64,000 bases of DNA from JAXMEQ01 sp046348225 (GCA_046348225.1 JAXMEQ010000002.1:372001-436000); one strand, 5' to 3'; shown: positions 18,694 to 27,927, counted from the stretch's first letter. The notes: generated by a model from the sequence alone, not told the origin. Made by a program: numbers and translations.

Positions 18694-21600
18694 TCAGGGC
18701 GAAGCGAGATTCAGCTCGGCGCGCGGGCTCCATTTGGCCTCGGGCGGCACCGCCTTGGCCGCCCCCAGAAACAGGCGCTGCGACGGCAGGTCACGCGTGG
18801 CCAGGTAGTCGCGCACGGCCACGCCGCGCTGCACCGCCAGTTCGCGCACCGCCTGCTCGTCCACCTGGATATTGGCCAGCAGCAGTGCCTCCATCTCGGC
18901 GTCGGGCAGGTCGCGCGCCAGGCCCACCAGGTTGCGCGGCTTGGGGATGTCGGCCCGGCGGTACACCTCCTTGAGCAGCGCGGGCCGCTCGGTGGGCGTC
19001 ACCGACACGCTGGCGTCGGCCGCCAGTGCCCCGGCGCGGCGCTTCTGGGCGCGCAGCAGCGCGTCGAGCCGCTCGCGCTTGAGCGCTTCCCGCTCGGCGT
19101 CCAGGCTGGCGGTACCGACCACGGTCATCCGGAGCGCGGGCCGCTCCTGCAGGGCCCTGGCCACCTTGTCGAGCCCGGCACGGGCCTCGGGTGCCAGCGC
19201 CGCCGAGCCGGGCGCAAAGGCCACCGTGCTCAGCTCTTCGCCACCGCCGCCCAGGGCACTGGCCAGCAGGCTGAACGGCGCCGTCACCGCCTTGACGATC
19301 AGGTTGACGATGACGCGAAAGATGATGGGCCCTAGGCGGAACTGCGGGTCGTTCAGCGAGCCGCTGATGGGCAGGTCGATGTCGATCACGCCGTTGCGGT
19401 CGGCCAGCAATGCGACCGCCAGCTTGACCGGCAGGCTGGCGGTGGCCCCTTCGACCTTGTCGCCAAAGCTCAGCTGGTTGAGCACCAGTCGGTTGCCGGC
19501 GGTGAGCTGGCCATTGGGCTGCACCACGTAGTTGACGTCCATGCTGAGCTTGCCGCGCTGGATGCCGTGGCCGGCGTACTTCACCGAGTACGGCGACAGC
19601 GGTGGCAGCTCCAGGTCGCGCATGCGGCCGCGGATGTCCAGCGCCAGTGGCTGCACCAGCGGGTTGAGCCGGCCGGTGATTTCCAGGTCGGCCGTGCCCT
19701 CGGCGCGGCCCTTCAGTTCCAGCTCGGCCAGCGCGGGCGTACCGCTGGCCGCCACCGACGAGAACGCGCTGAGCTTGCCGGTCAGCTCGCTCAGGTTGGC
19801 CGAGTAGTTGGGCTTGATGAAGCGGTCGGAGAACAACACCTTGCCGTTGACCAGACTCACCGGGCCGATGCGGATCACCGGCGCCGGCCCGGCCCGTGGG
19901 TCATTTTGGCCTGCAGCCCGCGTGGAAACTGCGTGAGGCGCTATCGAATTTGTAGCAGGCGCCACCACGGTGGTGGTGCCGGCCGGCGGCCCCGCCAGAT
20001 CCTGCAGGTTGATGCGGCCTGCTTCGCTGATGATGACGCGGGCGAAGAAGTCGCTCAGCGCTGTCTCGCGCACGTCCACCGTCGTGGGCTGGCCTGGCGC
20101 CATCGACACCGCCAACCCGCGCACGGCCAGCGCCTTCCACGACAGCAATTCCTCGCCGCTGGCCAGGCTGGCCGTGCCGGCCACGGGCAGGGTGTTGGCG
20201 CGCAGCTCTTCCAGCGCGCTGTCGCCCGCCAGCTGCAGCGAGGCGCCAGCGGGCGCGTCGGCATAGCGCAGCGTGCCCTTGAAGCTGGCGTCCGCACGCA
20301 GCAGCTCCAGGCGCAGCGCGTCGCCAAAGTACGGCGCCAGCGCGTGCAGCGGCAGGTCTGCCAGGTCCAGCGTGCCGTGGGTCTGCAGCGGCGTGAGTGC
20401 CACCGAGCCCTGGTAACCCAGCCGGCCCGGCTCCAGGCCCCCCGCGCCCACCCGCGCCGAGAGGCTGAGCGTGGCCGGCCTGGGCGCGCGGCCATCGGTG
20501 GCCGGCCAGGCCAGCTGGCGCGCCTGCAGCTGCAGCGCCGTCACGTCCAGCGCCACCGGCTTGCCCGCCCCGCTGTCACGCCAGGCGAGCTGCCCGCCCG
20601 AGACCGCCGCGTCGGCCAGCGACACCCGCCAGGGTGCCGCCGCGGGCGCGGTTTGCGCCACGGGCTCCCCGGCCTGGCGCAGCCAGGCCTGCGCCATCCA
20701 GCGCCCCTGGGCGTCCCGGCCCGCGGTCAGCCGCGGTTCGCGGATGGCCAGCTGGCCGATGTCCACACGGCGCTCCGGCACGTCCACCCGCGCCTGCGCC
20801 AGCCGCAGCTGCCCGACGGACGCCAGCGACTGTTGGCCCTCGCGCAGGCTCAGGCCGTCGAGCAGCAGCTCGGCCACGTCGATCTGCAAGGTGTCGCCGC
20901 GGGCACCACCCGACCCGGGCCCCGGCGCCGGCGCAGCGCGCCAGAGCAGGCCCAGGCGGGCGTCGAGCTGGCCGGCCAGCACCGGGATGAGCTGCTGCGC
21001 CAGGTACGGTGCCGCCAGCCCGAGCGGCAGCCGTGACACGGTGGCGCTGGCGGTGACGGCCTGGTCGGTGGCCATGCCGCTGAACGTGACGGAGCCTTGC
21101 TGCGGCTGCCCGGCAAGCAGCGCCCCACCGGAAAACTGCAGCGGCTGACGCAGCGGCCACTGGATGGCGGCAGCGTCGAGCATCAGGTCGGTCAGGCCCA
21201 GGCGGGCCTGTGGTGACACCGACGCATCTTCAAAGGCCACCACCCCGCCGCGCACACTGGCACTGGCCAGCGACAGTTGCCAGGCCGGCGCCGGGCTGAC
21301 GGGTGCGGCGGCGGCGGTGGCCGTGCCGCTGGCGGCCGTGCGGGTGGCGGGCGGCGTCGGGGCCTGCGGCAGGTTGAGCTGTCCGGACGCGTTGCGCCGC
21401 AGCGCCAGCCGGGGCGCCGTCAGGGCGAGCGAGCGCAGCCCCAGCACGCGGTCGAGCGGGCGCACGTCGTCCAGCGCGAGCGTGAGCGACTCAAAGGCCA
21501 GCAGAGGCGCCGCGTCCGGCGTGGCCAGCCGCACGCCCTGCAGCTGAACGCTGCCGCTGAGCTTGACGGCCACGGCGGGAGCCTGCTCAAACGCGAGCTT

Positions 21601-22374
21601 CAGGTCGGCCCCCAGCACAGCCGACTGCAGCCGCAGCGGCAGGCTGGCCGGCAGGTAGCCCAGATAAGGCGCCAGGTCGAGCCGGTCCACGCGCAGGGTG
21701 GCGTCGGTCTTGCGCGTCTGCGCGAAAGGGGTGCCGTCGGCGGCGGTGTCAAAACGGCTGCCATTGAGCACAAAGGCCAGCTGCGGGTGCACCTTGACTT
21801 CACGGTAGGACGACAGGTTGCTGAGGAACGGCACCGCCAGGCGCAGGTCGCGCAGCTGGTGGGTGCGGCCCACGGCGTCGTCGGTGTAGTCCAGGCTGCC
21901 GCCGGACAGCACCAGGTTGTACAGCGCAAAACGCGGGGGCCCGGCGTCGGTCGCCTCGGGGGGCTTCTGGCTCAGCCGGGCCACGATGTCGTCCACATCG
22001 TGGCGCCCGCCGCCCAGGTGCCGCAGCCAGACCCGGGGCGCGTCCACCTCGATCGCGTCGACCACCGGCGCCAGCCGCAACAGCGACTGAAGCTCGGCAT
22101 CTATATAGAGACGCTTGACTTCCAGCTGGGGCGCGTCGCCGGCAGCCTGGGCCACGCGCAGGTCATGCACGGTCAGTTCCAGCGTCCAGGGGCGAAAATC
22201 CACCCGCCCCACCGTGACCGCCCGCCCCAGCTGCTCGCTGGCACGCTGCTGGAGCTGGGCCTTGAGCAGCGGCGGTACGGCCAGCCACGCCACCAGGCAC
22301 ACCACCACCCACCCCGCCAACGCCCCCACGGCCCGCCGCACCCAGCGGTGGTTCCTCAAGTTCTGGTACTGCAT
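18694..22374 (-). CDS. AsmA-like DUF748 envelope protein
   Basis: 1226 residues from the ATG at 22374, chosen because a single N-terminal membrane helix follows (ALAGWVVVCLVAWLAVPPLL). The body is a long series of beta-rich AsmA/DUF748-type repeats (VGRVDFRPWTLELTVHDLRV near the start; GNRLVLNQLSFGDKVEGATASLP near the end). A C-terminal OmpA-like or charged helical segment follows (AFAPGSAALAPEARAGLDKVARAL). Such proteins bridge inner and outer membranes and are implicated in lipid transport or envelope homeostasis. Copy C of the 46-bp repeat encodes residues 807-822. The leader contains an attenuator-like structure. Confidence 0.8.
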   Translation of the reverse strand: MQYQNLRNHRWVRRAVGALAGWVVVCLVAWLAVPPLLKAQLQQRASEQLGRAVTVGRVDFRPWTLELTVHDLRVAQAAGDAPQLEVKRLYIDAELQSLLRLAPVVDAIEVDAPRVWLRHLGGGRHDVDDIVARLSQKPPEATDAGPPRFALYNLVLSGGSLDYTDDAVGRTHQLRDLRLAVPFLSNLSSYREVKVHPQLAFVLNGSRFDTAADGTPFAQTRKTDATLRVDRLDLAPYLGYLPASLPLRLQSAVLGADLKLAFEQAPAVAVKLSGSVQLQGVRLATPDAAPLLAFESLTLALDDVRPLDRVLGLRSLALTAPRLALRRNASGQLNLPQAPTPPATRTAASGTATAAAAPVSPAPAWQLSLASASVRGGVVAFEDASVSPQARLGLTDLMLDAAAIQWPLRQPLQFSGGALLAGQPQQGSVTFSGMATDQAVTASATVSRLPLGLAAPYLAQQLIPVLAGQLDARLGLLWRAAPAPGPGSGGARGDTLQIDVAELLLDGLSLREGQQSLASVGQLRLAQARVDVPERRVDIGQLAIREPRLTAGRDAQGRWMAQAWLRQAGEPVAQTAPAAAPWRVSLADAAVSGGQLAWRDSGAGKPVALDVTALQLQARQLAWPATDGRAPRPATLSLSARVGAGGLEPGRLGYQGSVALTPLQTHGTLDLADLPLHALAPYFGDALRLELLRADASFKGTLRYADAPAGASLQLAGDSALEELRANTLPVAGTASLASGEELLSWKALAVRGLAVSMAPGQPTTVDVRETALSDFFARVIISEAGRINLQDLAGPPAGTTTVVAPATNSIAPHAVSTRAAGQNDPRAGPAPVIRIGPVSLVNGKVLFSDRFIKPNYSANLSELTGKLSAFSSVAASGTPALAELELKGRAEGTADLEITGRLNPLVQPLALDIRGRMRDLELPPLSPYSVKYAGHGIQRGKLSMDVNYVVQPNGQLTAGNRLVLNQLSFGDKVEGATASLPVKLAVALLADRNGVIDIDLPISGSLNDPQFRLGPIIFRVIVNLIVKAVTAPFSLLASALGGGGEELSTVAFAPGSAALAPEARAGLDKVARALQERPALRMTVVGTASLDAEREALKRERLDALLRAQKRRAGALAADASVSVTPTERPALLKEVYRRADIPKPRNLVGLARDLPDAEMEALLLANIQVDEQAVRELAVQRGVAVRDYLATRDLPSQRLFLGAAKAVPPEAKWSPRAELNLASP
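19911..19956 (+). repeat. 46-bp interspersed repeat, copy C (inside the DUF748 gene, antisense)
   Basis: CTGCAGCCCGCG...ACTGCGTGAGGC and GCTATCGAATTTGTAGC. It runs opposite to the gene, which reads it as ATNSIAPHAVSTRAAG with no stop. It adds a short, probably exposed segment between AsmA-like blocks. Confidence 0.85.
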
Positions 22375-22412
22375 GGCCCGAGTCTTGAACGCAGGCGCAA
22401 AAACGTCAACCC

Positions 22413-22472
22413 GGAAAACAAGAAAGCCCGGACGGTTGGCCTGAAGCCTGCCCGCCGGGCTTGACGGCGGGC
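22413..22472 (-). promoter_or_regulatory. Attenuator-like leader of the DUF748 gene
   Basis: Reverse strand, 39 bases before the start codon. Two hairpins compete. One pairs 22472-22465 with 22457-22450 (GCCCGCCG/CGGCGGGC). The other pairs AAGCCCGG (22462-22455) with CCGGGCTT (22431-22424) and is followed by TCTTGTTTT, like an intrinsic terminator. They share bases 22455-22457 and cannot form together. No known riboswitch class was recognised upstream. Confidence 0.4.
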
Positions 22473-22793
22473 TTGAGGCCCATGCCGTCTGGGTGCGCGC
22501 CGGGGAGAGTCGAGTCCCGCGACGCGTCGGAAGCAAAAGATTGCTTCCAAGAATGACCGGGGCTGCTTCCTCACACTGCTTTCGCAGCAGACTGGCGCCT
22601 ACCGGCTGCATGCCTGAATCAACAGGCCCCTGGAAGTTAGGCGATGGCCCGGCCGATTGCAAATCGGGTTTTCAATGGCACAAGTCGGCACGATTGCGGT
22701 TTTTGTCTTGACAGCCGAGCCGCGGCCGCCGACTCTTTTCGGGTCGGCTCGGCGTCGCAGCGACCGGGCACTGGCGCGGGGTTGGTGCTGTAA

Positions 22794-22811
22794 ACTGTTG
22801 TTTCATACAGT
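22794..22811. promoter_or_regulatory. LexA/SOS-box-like inverted repeat
   Basis: ACTGTTGTTTCATACAGT fits the CTGT-N8-ACAG pattern of LexA operators with one extra matching base on each side. A possible promoter overlaps it: TTGTTT, 18-base spacer, TAATAT. It lies 260 bases before the lytic transglycosylase gene. Regulation by LexA is inference only. Confidence 0.35.
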
Positions 22812-23071
22812 CTTCTAAATGTAATATTTAGAATAAAGAGTCTATCCAACATGATTGACTGGGTATTATGAATCCGCCAGAATCCGCCCAGTCCCGAAAT
22901 ACTAGGGACAACCCGAATCCGCTGCCGACCCCGGCTAAGTCAGATCGCTGCAAGATGTCTTGAAGACGGCGCAGGATCCTGATGGCGTACCAATCCAAAC
23001 GAGGAGCCTGATGTTTGTGATGCTGCCCATGCAGCATGGCAAGTCGGGCCCGCGCGTAGAAAGGAAGTGCT

Positions 23072-23890
23072 ATGACAGCGTTAGGACGAATCGCCCAGGG
23101 CATGCGAACCTTCGCATCCGATGTTGCCCAGGGCTTTTTTGAGATCACGCACAACGGCTTTGCCCTCGTCGGGCTGACGGTCGTGTTTGCCGTGGTCACC
23201 CTGACTGCCCGGCCCGACTTGCGTCAGGCCGGTGAAGTGAAACTCATGAGCTGGCTGCAACAGCGCCAGATCGCCACCCTTGGCATGGAAGTGGAAAGCG
23301 ACGCCGTCGAGCGCGCCACCGCCACCAACCCGAAAAGCCTGCCCAAACAGCAGGCCGCCGTGGCCTATTGGCTCAGCCGCAAGTACCGCGTGGCGCCCGA
23401 GCCGCTGGGCGCCCTGGTGGCCGAAGCCTACGAAATCGGCACGCGCACCAAGATCGACCCGACCCTGATCCTCGCGGTCATGGCGGTGGAATCCGGCTTC
23501 AACCCGTTTGCCCAGAGCCCGGTGGGCGCCCAGGGGCTGATGCAGGTGATGACCGGCGTGCACAGCGACAAGTACGCCAGCTTTGGCGGCAAGCTCGCGG
23601 CGTTTGACCCGGTGACCAACCTGCGCGTGGGCGTGAAGGTGCTGCAGGAATGCATCGCCCGCGCCGGCTCGCTGGAAGGTGGCCTCAAGTTCTACGTGGG
23701 CGCTGCCAACATGGAAGACGACAACGGCTACGCCGGCAAGGTGCTGGCCGAACACCAGCGCCTGCTGCAGGTCGCCAGTGGCAAGGCCGTCCCGGCCACC
23801 CAGCCGGGCAGCCAGCAGGTCATCCCGGTGGTGGCACCGCCCGCCCCGGCCCCGGCCGTGGACAAGGTCGCGGCCCTGTCCGTGTCCTGA
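23072..23890 (+). CDS. Lytic transglycosylase (SLT domain), membrane-anchored
   Basis: 272 residues; start supported by AGGAAG upstream. One N-terminal membrane helix (ALVGLTVVFAVVTLTA, about 31-46) is followed by a soluble SLT/lysozyme-like domain. The catalytic Glu is in AVESGFNPFAQSPVGAQGLM (about 141-160). The C-terminus is a Pro/Ala tail. It should cleave peptidoglycan glycan strands with anhydro-muramic acid formation. It is followed by the glyA riboswitch, with no functional link implied. Confidence 0.87.
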   Translation: MTALGRIAQGMRTFASDVAQGFFEITHNGFALVGLTVVFAVVTLTARPDLRQAGEVKLMSWLQQRQIATLGMEVESDAVERATATNPKSLPKQQAAVAYWLSRKYRVAPEPLGALVAEAYEIGTRTKIDPTLILAVMAVESGFNPFAQSPVGAQGLMQVMTGVHSDKYASFGGKLAAFDPVTNLRVGVKVLQECIARAGSLEGGLKFYVGAANMEDDNGYAGKVLAEHQRLLQVASGKAVPATQPGSQQVIPVVAPPAPAPAVDKVAALSVS

Positions 23891-23913
23891 GCGGCTCTCG
23901 GCTACACTACACC

Positions 23914-24026
23914 CGTGCGCGACTGGCGATAGGCGCGGTGCCCCTGCGGCGCCGCTGCTGACGTGGATGACCACTGGGAAGCGCACCGCCCGGGCCCGCC
24001 GGTGCGTTCAGCCGTTCGCCTGGGCA
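23914..24026 (+). ncRNA. ZTP (pfl) riboswitch upstream of glyA
   Basis: Conserved blocks appear in order: GCGCGACTGGCG (23917-23928), GTGGATGACCACTGGGAAGCG (the P2 loop region) and, after a CACCG/CGGTG stem, CCGTTCGCCTGGGCA (24012-24026), the pseudoknot half typical of this class. These aptamers bind ZTP/ZMP, which accumulates when 10-formyl-tetrahydrofolate is short, and turn on one-carbon genes. The spacer between the first two blocks contains an extra GC-rich hairpin. glyA, which supplies one-carbon units, starts 42 bases later. Confidence 0.82.
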
Positions 24027-24068
24027 GCCCTGGTTTCATACCGGGACCAACGTCTAAGGACTGCCGCC

Positions 24069-25313
24069 ATGTACCACCGCAACATTCTTGTTGAACAGAC
24101 CGACCCCGAACTGTGGGCCGCCATCCAGGCCGAGAACGCGCGCCAGGAACATCACATCGAGCTGATTGCCAGCGAAAACTACGCCTCGCCCGCCGTCATG
24201 GCGGCGCAAGGCACGCAACTCACCAACAAATACGCCGAAGGCTATCCGGGCCGCCGCTACTACGGTGGCTGTGAGCACGTGGACGTGGCCGAGCAGTTGG
24301 CCATTGACCGCGTGAAGCAGATCTTTGGCGCCGACGCCGCCAACGTGCAGCCGCATTGCGGTGCATCGGCCAACGAGGCCGTGTTCCTCGCCTTCCTCAA
24401 GCCCGGCGACACCATCATGGGCATGAGCCTGGCCGAAGGCGGCCACCTGACCCACGGCATGGCGCTGAACATGAGCGGCAAGTGGTTCAACGTGGTGAGC
24501 TATGGCCTGAACGACAAGGAAGAGATTGACTACGACGCCATGGAGCGCAAGGCCCATGAGACCCGCCCCAAACTGATCATCGCGGGGGCGTCGGCCTACA
24601 GCCTGCGCATCGACTTCGAACGCTTTGCCAAAGTGGCCAAGGCCGTGGGTGCGATTTTCATGGTGGACATGGCCCACTATGCCGGCCTGATTGCAGCCGG
24701 CGTGTACCCCAACCCGGTGCCCCACGCCGACGTGGTGACCTCCACCACCCACAAGAGCCTGCGCGGGCCGCGCGGCGGCATCATCCTGATGAAGGCCGAA
24801 CATGAAAAGGCCATCAACAGCGCCATCTTCCCGGGACTGCAGGGCGGGCCGCTGATGCACGTGATTGCCGCCAAGGCCGTGGCCTTCAAGGAGGCGTTGC
24901 AGCCCGAATTCAAGGCCTACCAGCAACAGGTAGCGAAAAATGCCGTGGTGGTGGCCGAGACGCTGGTGCAGCGCGGCCTTCGCATCGTGAGCGGCCGCAC
25001 CGAAAGCCATGTGATGCTGGTGGACCTGCGCGCCAAGGGCATCACCGGCAAGGAAGCCGAGGCCGTGCTGGGCCAGGCCCACATGACCATCAACAAGAAC
25101 GCCATCCCCAACGACCCGGAAAAGCCGATGGTGACCAGCGGCGTGCGCATTGGCACCCCGGCCATGACCACCCGCGGCTTCAGGGAAGAGGAAGCACGGC
25201 TGACGGCCAACCTGATTGCCGATGTGCTGGACAACCCGCGCGACGAAGCGAACATCGCCGCCGTACGGGCCAAGGTCAACGCGCTGACGGCGCGCTTCCC
25301 GGTTTACGGCTGA
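24069..25313 (+). CDS. glyA: Serine hydroxymethyltransferase
   Basis: 414 residues, the standard length. It interconverts serine and glycine with transfer of a one-carbon unit to tetrahydrofolate, using PLP. Motifs: HIELIASENYASPAVMAAQG, YAEGYPGRRYYGG, and the PLP lysine in VVTSTTHKSLRGPRGG. The start MYHRNILVEQ is chosen because the longer frame overlaps the riboswitch. It is likely under ZTP control and is followed within 2 bases by nrdR. Confidence 0.97.
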   Translation: MYHRNILVEQTDPELWAAIQAENARQEHHIELIASENYASPAVMAAQGTQLTNKYAEGYPGRRYYGGCEHVDVAEQLAIDRVKQIFGADAANVQPHCGASANEAVFLAFLKPGDTIMGMSLAEGGHLTHGMALNMSGKWFNVVSYGLNDKEEIDYDAMERKAHETRPKLIIAGASAYSLRIDFERFAKVAKAVGAIFMVDMAHYAGLIAAGVYPNPVPHADVVTSTTHKSLRGPRGGIILMKAEHEKAINSAIFPGLQGGPLMHVIAAKAVAFKEALQPEFKAYQQQVAKNAVVVAETLVQRGLRIVSGRTESHVMLVDLRAKGITGKEAEAVLGQAHMTINKNAIPNDPEKPMVTSGVRIGTPAMTTRGFREEEARLTANLIADVLDNPRDEANIAAVRAKVNALTARFPVYG

Positions 25314-25315
25314 CC

Positions 25316-25765
25316 ATGAAGTGCCCCTTCTGCAGCCACGCGGAAACCCAGGTGGTGGAAACGCGTGTGTCGGAAGACGGGGACTTCATTCGCCGCCGCC
25401 GCCAGTGCGGCGCCTGCGAAAAACGCTTCACCACCTACGAGCGACCGGATGTGAACTACCCGACGGTCGTCAAGAAGGACGGACGGCGCATCGAGTTCGA
25501 GCGCGCCAAGCTGCTCGCCTCCATGAACCTGGCATTGCGCAAGCGCCCGGTGAGCACCGAGCAGATCGACAGCGCCATCGAGCGCATCGAGGAAAAGCTG
25601 CTCAGCCTGGGCGTTCGCGAAATCCCGTCCAACCGCATCGGCGAACTGGTCATGCGCGAGCTGAAAAAGCTCGACAAGGTCGCCTACGTGCGGTTTGCCA
25701 GCGTGTACCGCAGCTTCGAGGACATTGACGAGTTCAGGGCGCTGGTGGATGAGGTGAGGCGGTAG
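25316..25765 (+). CDS. nrdR: Transcriptional repressor NrdR
   Basis: 149 residues. The N-terminal zinc ribbon is MKCPFC...VVETRV...RRRRQCGACEKRFTTYER; an ATP-cone domain follows. NrdR represses ribonucleotide reductase genes when dATP is bound. The glyA-nrdR pair is a common betaproteobacterial arrangement. Confidence 0.97.
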   Translation: MKCPFCSHAETQVVETRVSEDGDFIRRRRQCGACEKRFTTYERPDVNYPTVVKKDGRRIEFERAKLLASMNLALRKRPVSTEQIDSAIERIEEKLLSLGVREIPSNRIGELVMRELKKLDKVAYVRFASVYRSFEDIDEFRALVDEVRR

Positions 25766-25851
25766 GCGGCGTGTGCCGCCTGTCCCGACGCCAGAACCTT
25801 CTGTCAGCTCCCGCTTTTCGCCGTCGCCGTGCTCGAAGAAGATCAGCCCGC

Positions 25852-26403
25852 ATGAAGATCCGGGGTTTCACGCTGGTTGAACTGCTCGTCGCGATGGCCA
25901 TTCTGGCCATCCTGACCGCGCTGGCCACGCCCTCGTTCAAGCGAATCATCCAGTCCAACGCCATCTCCAACGGGGTCAACACCTTTCTGGCGGATATGCG
26001 CTATGCCCGTAGCGAAGCCATTCGTCTGGGTGGCGGCGTGGTGATGTGCCGAAGCGATGCCCCTGAGGCGGCCAACCCGACCTGCGGCTCGGGTTCCGGG
26101 CCGGGTGGCAATGGCTGGATCAGTGGCTGGATCATTTTTCACGATCTCGACAACAGCCTCCAGAAGGCGAATACCGAGCCGCTTCTGCGGGTGCAGGCGC
26201 CGATTACCAATATTGACTCTGTTGTCGAAAGCGGGAGCTCTACCAGGTTCCGGTTCACTGCAACTGGCCGGCTTCAGAACTTGAGCTCGATCACCTCCTT
26301 GCAGTTTGGCGGCGGAGACTTCACCGCAGACCGCCAGCGCGTGGTCTGTGTCAGCGTTGGTGGACGCGCGCGGATCGCTGGCGACGGAAACGCGGGCTGC
26401 TGA
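25852..26403 (+). CDS. fimT: Type IV minor pilin, FimT/FimU (GspH) family
   Basis: 183 residues from the ATG at 25852. The class III prepilin signal is cleaved at MKIRG-FTLVELLVAMAIL. The soluble part fits GspH/FimT (LADMRYARSEAIRLGG near residues 45-60). First gene of the minor pilin operon; by analogy with Pseudomonas fimU-pilVWXY1E it should help prime pilus assembly. FimT and FimU cannot be separated safely; some FimT-family pilins bind DNA. Confidence 0.85.
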   Translation: MKIRGFTLVELLVAMAILAILTALATPSFKRIIQSNAISNGVNTFLADMRYARSEAIRLGGGVVMCRSDAPEAANPTCGSGSGPGGNGWISGWIIFHDLDNSLQKANTEPLLRVQAPITNIDSVVESGSSTRFRFTATGRLQNLSSITSLQFGGGDFTADRQRVVCVSVGGRARIAGDGNAGC

Positions 26404-26405
26404 AA

Positions 26406-26957
26406 ATGCGTTCCTTAAAGATATACGAACAAGGCGCTACCCTGATCGAGGTGCTGGTTGCCATTCTGGTCCTGTCGTTCGGCATGCTGGCGCTGGCGGG
26501 CATGATGGCTTACTCGGTTCAATTGCCAAAGTTTGCCGCCTACAGGGCGACGGCGGCCGTGCTGGCGGCGGACCATGTCGAACGCATCCGGGCCAATGCC
26601 TCCGGGTTCGCGCAGGACTTCTACAAGGAGACGTTGACCTACGGCCAGACCCTGACGCCGCATACCCCCTGCGTGTACCCCAACTGCACCGCCCAGCTGC
26701 TGGCGCAACTGGACAAATTTGAAAGCAACCAGGCCATCCGCGCCGCACTGCCGCAGGGCGGAATGCGCGTGACCTGCAATGGCGCCTGCACATCGTTGAG
26801 CGGTGACCTCTGGGTCATGTGGCAGGAGCCCACCACCTTCGCAAGCCTGGGGGCGGCGACATCCGACGAATGCCCGGATGCGACGGTCGCCCCGACGTTC
26901 ACCCCCTTCACCGCAGCCAACCAGCCGCGGTGCCTGCACATCAAGTTCCAGCTATGA
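26406..26957 (+). CDS. pilV: Type IV pilus modification protein PilV
   Basis: 183 residues. Prepilin cleavage site QG-ATLIEVLVAILVLSFGM. It starts 2 bases after the preceding stop and overlaps pilW by 4 bases (ATGA). A minor pilin that joins the tip or priming complex with PilW, PilX, PilE and PilY1. Four Cys residues in the soluble domain could form disulfides. Confidence 0.88.
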   Translation: MRSLKIYEQGATLIEVLVAILVLSFGMLALAGMMAYSVQLPKFAAYRATAAVLAADHVERIRANASGFAQDFYKETLTYGQTLTPHTPCVYPNCTAQLLAQLDKFESNQAIRAALPQGGMRVTCNGACTSLSGDLWVMWQEPTTFASLGAATSDECPDATVAPTFTPFTAANQPRCLHIKFQL

Positions 26958-27919
26958 GGCACCCTCGGCTGAATCCCATGCAGGGCCTGTCGCTCATCGA
27001 GCTGATGGTGTCGATGGTCATCGGGCTCGTCCTCATGATTTCCATCGTCTCGGCGTACCTCGGCTCGTCCGGCGCCAGCCGGGTGGCAGAAGCGCAGGCC
27101 CGCATGAACGATGACGCCCAGGCGGCGCTGACCGTGCTGACGCAGCAGCTTCGCATGGCGGGCAACAACCCCAAGCAGCTGAACTACACCGCCGCCGCGC
27201 CACGCAATCCGGTGTACTCAACCACCGCTACCATGGCGGTCAGAGGCTGCGACGGAACGTTCAGCGATGTTACGACCGCCACAGACATTCCGTCGCTCAC
27301 GTGTGCAGGTGGTGCCACACCGCATTCGATTGCCGTGAGCTACGAGGCGGACCGGTTCAACACCGTCCCGACTGCGGTCGGCGGCACACCAACCGACTGC
27401 CTCGGCCAATCGCTGACGGTCATCAACACCACCACGGCAGTATGGGACGGGGCCGCCGCTGTGCCGACCAATGTCACGTACACCGTCGCCGACAACCGGC
27501 TCTACATTGGCAACGCAACCGTGTCCGGTGTCGTCACACCCAGCCTGTTCTGCAAGGGCAACGGTAACGCCACGCCGCAACCACTTGTAGAGAACATCGA
27601 AGACTTGCGCTTCCAGTACGGGACGGCACCGATCGCTGCCACCAGTTCGCTTACGGTTGTGGGGTACCTCACGGGTGACGCGGTGGACGCACTCGGCCTT
27701 GGCACCACAGCCGAGCGCTGGTCCAAGGTGGTGACGGTCCGCATCTGCGTCCTGGTGCGCAGCGAACAGGAGGTCGTAGCCGACGCAGCCTCTGCGCGCT
27801 ATACCCCCTGTTTCCCGACCGCCACGGAAATTTCCAACGGCGTGGCCGCCCCGGATCTGCGAATGCGCAGGGCCTACACCACGACGGTGGTTCTGCGCAA
27901 CCGCATCGAAACCCCCTAA
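26954..27919 (+). CDS. pilW: Type IV minor pilin PilW
   Basis: 321 residues, typically long for a PilW. Prepilin site MQG-LSLIELMVSMVIGLVLM. Paired cysteines are visible in the soluble domain (GCDGTF...LTCAGG and LFCKGN). Start overlaps the pilV stop. Confidence 0.88.
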   Translation: MRHPRLNPMQGLSLIELMVSMVIGLVLMISIVSAYLGSSGASRVAEAQARMNDDAQAALTVLTQQLRMAGNNPKQLNYTAAAPRNPVYSTTATMAVRGCDGTFSDVTTATDIPSLTCAGGATPHSIAVSYEADRFNTVPTAVGGTPTDCLGQSLTVINTTTAVWDGAAAVPTNVTYTVADNRLYIGNATVSGVVTPSLFCKGNGNATPQPLVENIEDLRFQYGTAPIAATSSLTVVGYLTGDAVDALGLGTTAERWSKVVTVRICVLVRSEQEVVADAASARYTPCFPTATEISNGVAAPDLRMRRAYTTTVVLRNRIETP

Positions 27920-27927
27920 CCCACCCG

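Larger units (their letters stand above)
22375..23071. other. 697-base intergenic region with hairpins and an AT-rich block
   Basis: No convincing gene. Besides the attenuator it holds a perfect hairpin GGAAGCAA-AAGA-TTGCTTCC (22529-22548), a stem GCCGAC/GTCGGC (22727-22747), a LexA-like box (22794-22811) and CTAAAT-GTAAT-ATTTAG (22815-22831) in a strikingly AT-rich stretch. A 31-codon ORF at 22868-22963 lacks a ribosome-binding site. The lytic transglycosylase has its own AGGAAG site just before 23072. Confidence 0.6.

Noticed and set aside
22630..22690. tRNA-Cys-like anticodon arm (CCGATTGCAAATCGG, loop TTGCAAA)
   Set aside because: No acceptor stem, D arm or T arm could be fitted around it; probably chance or a very decayed remnant.
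22868..22963. 31-codon ORF MNPPESAQSRNTRDNP...
   Set aside because: No ribosome-binding site and no recognisable features; too short to support.
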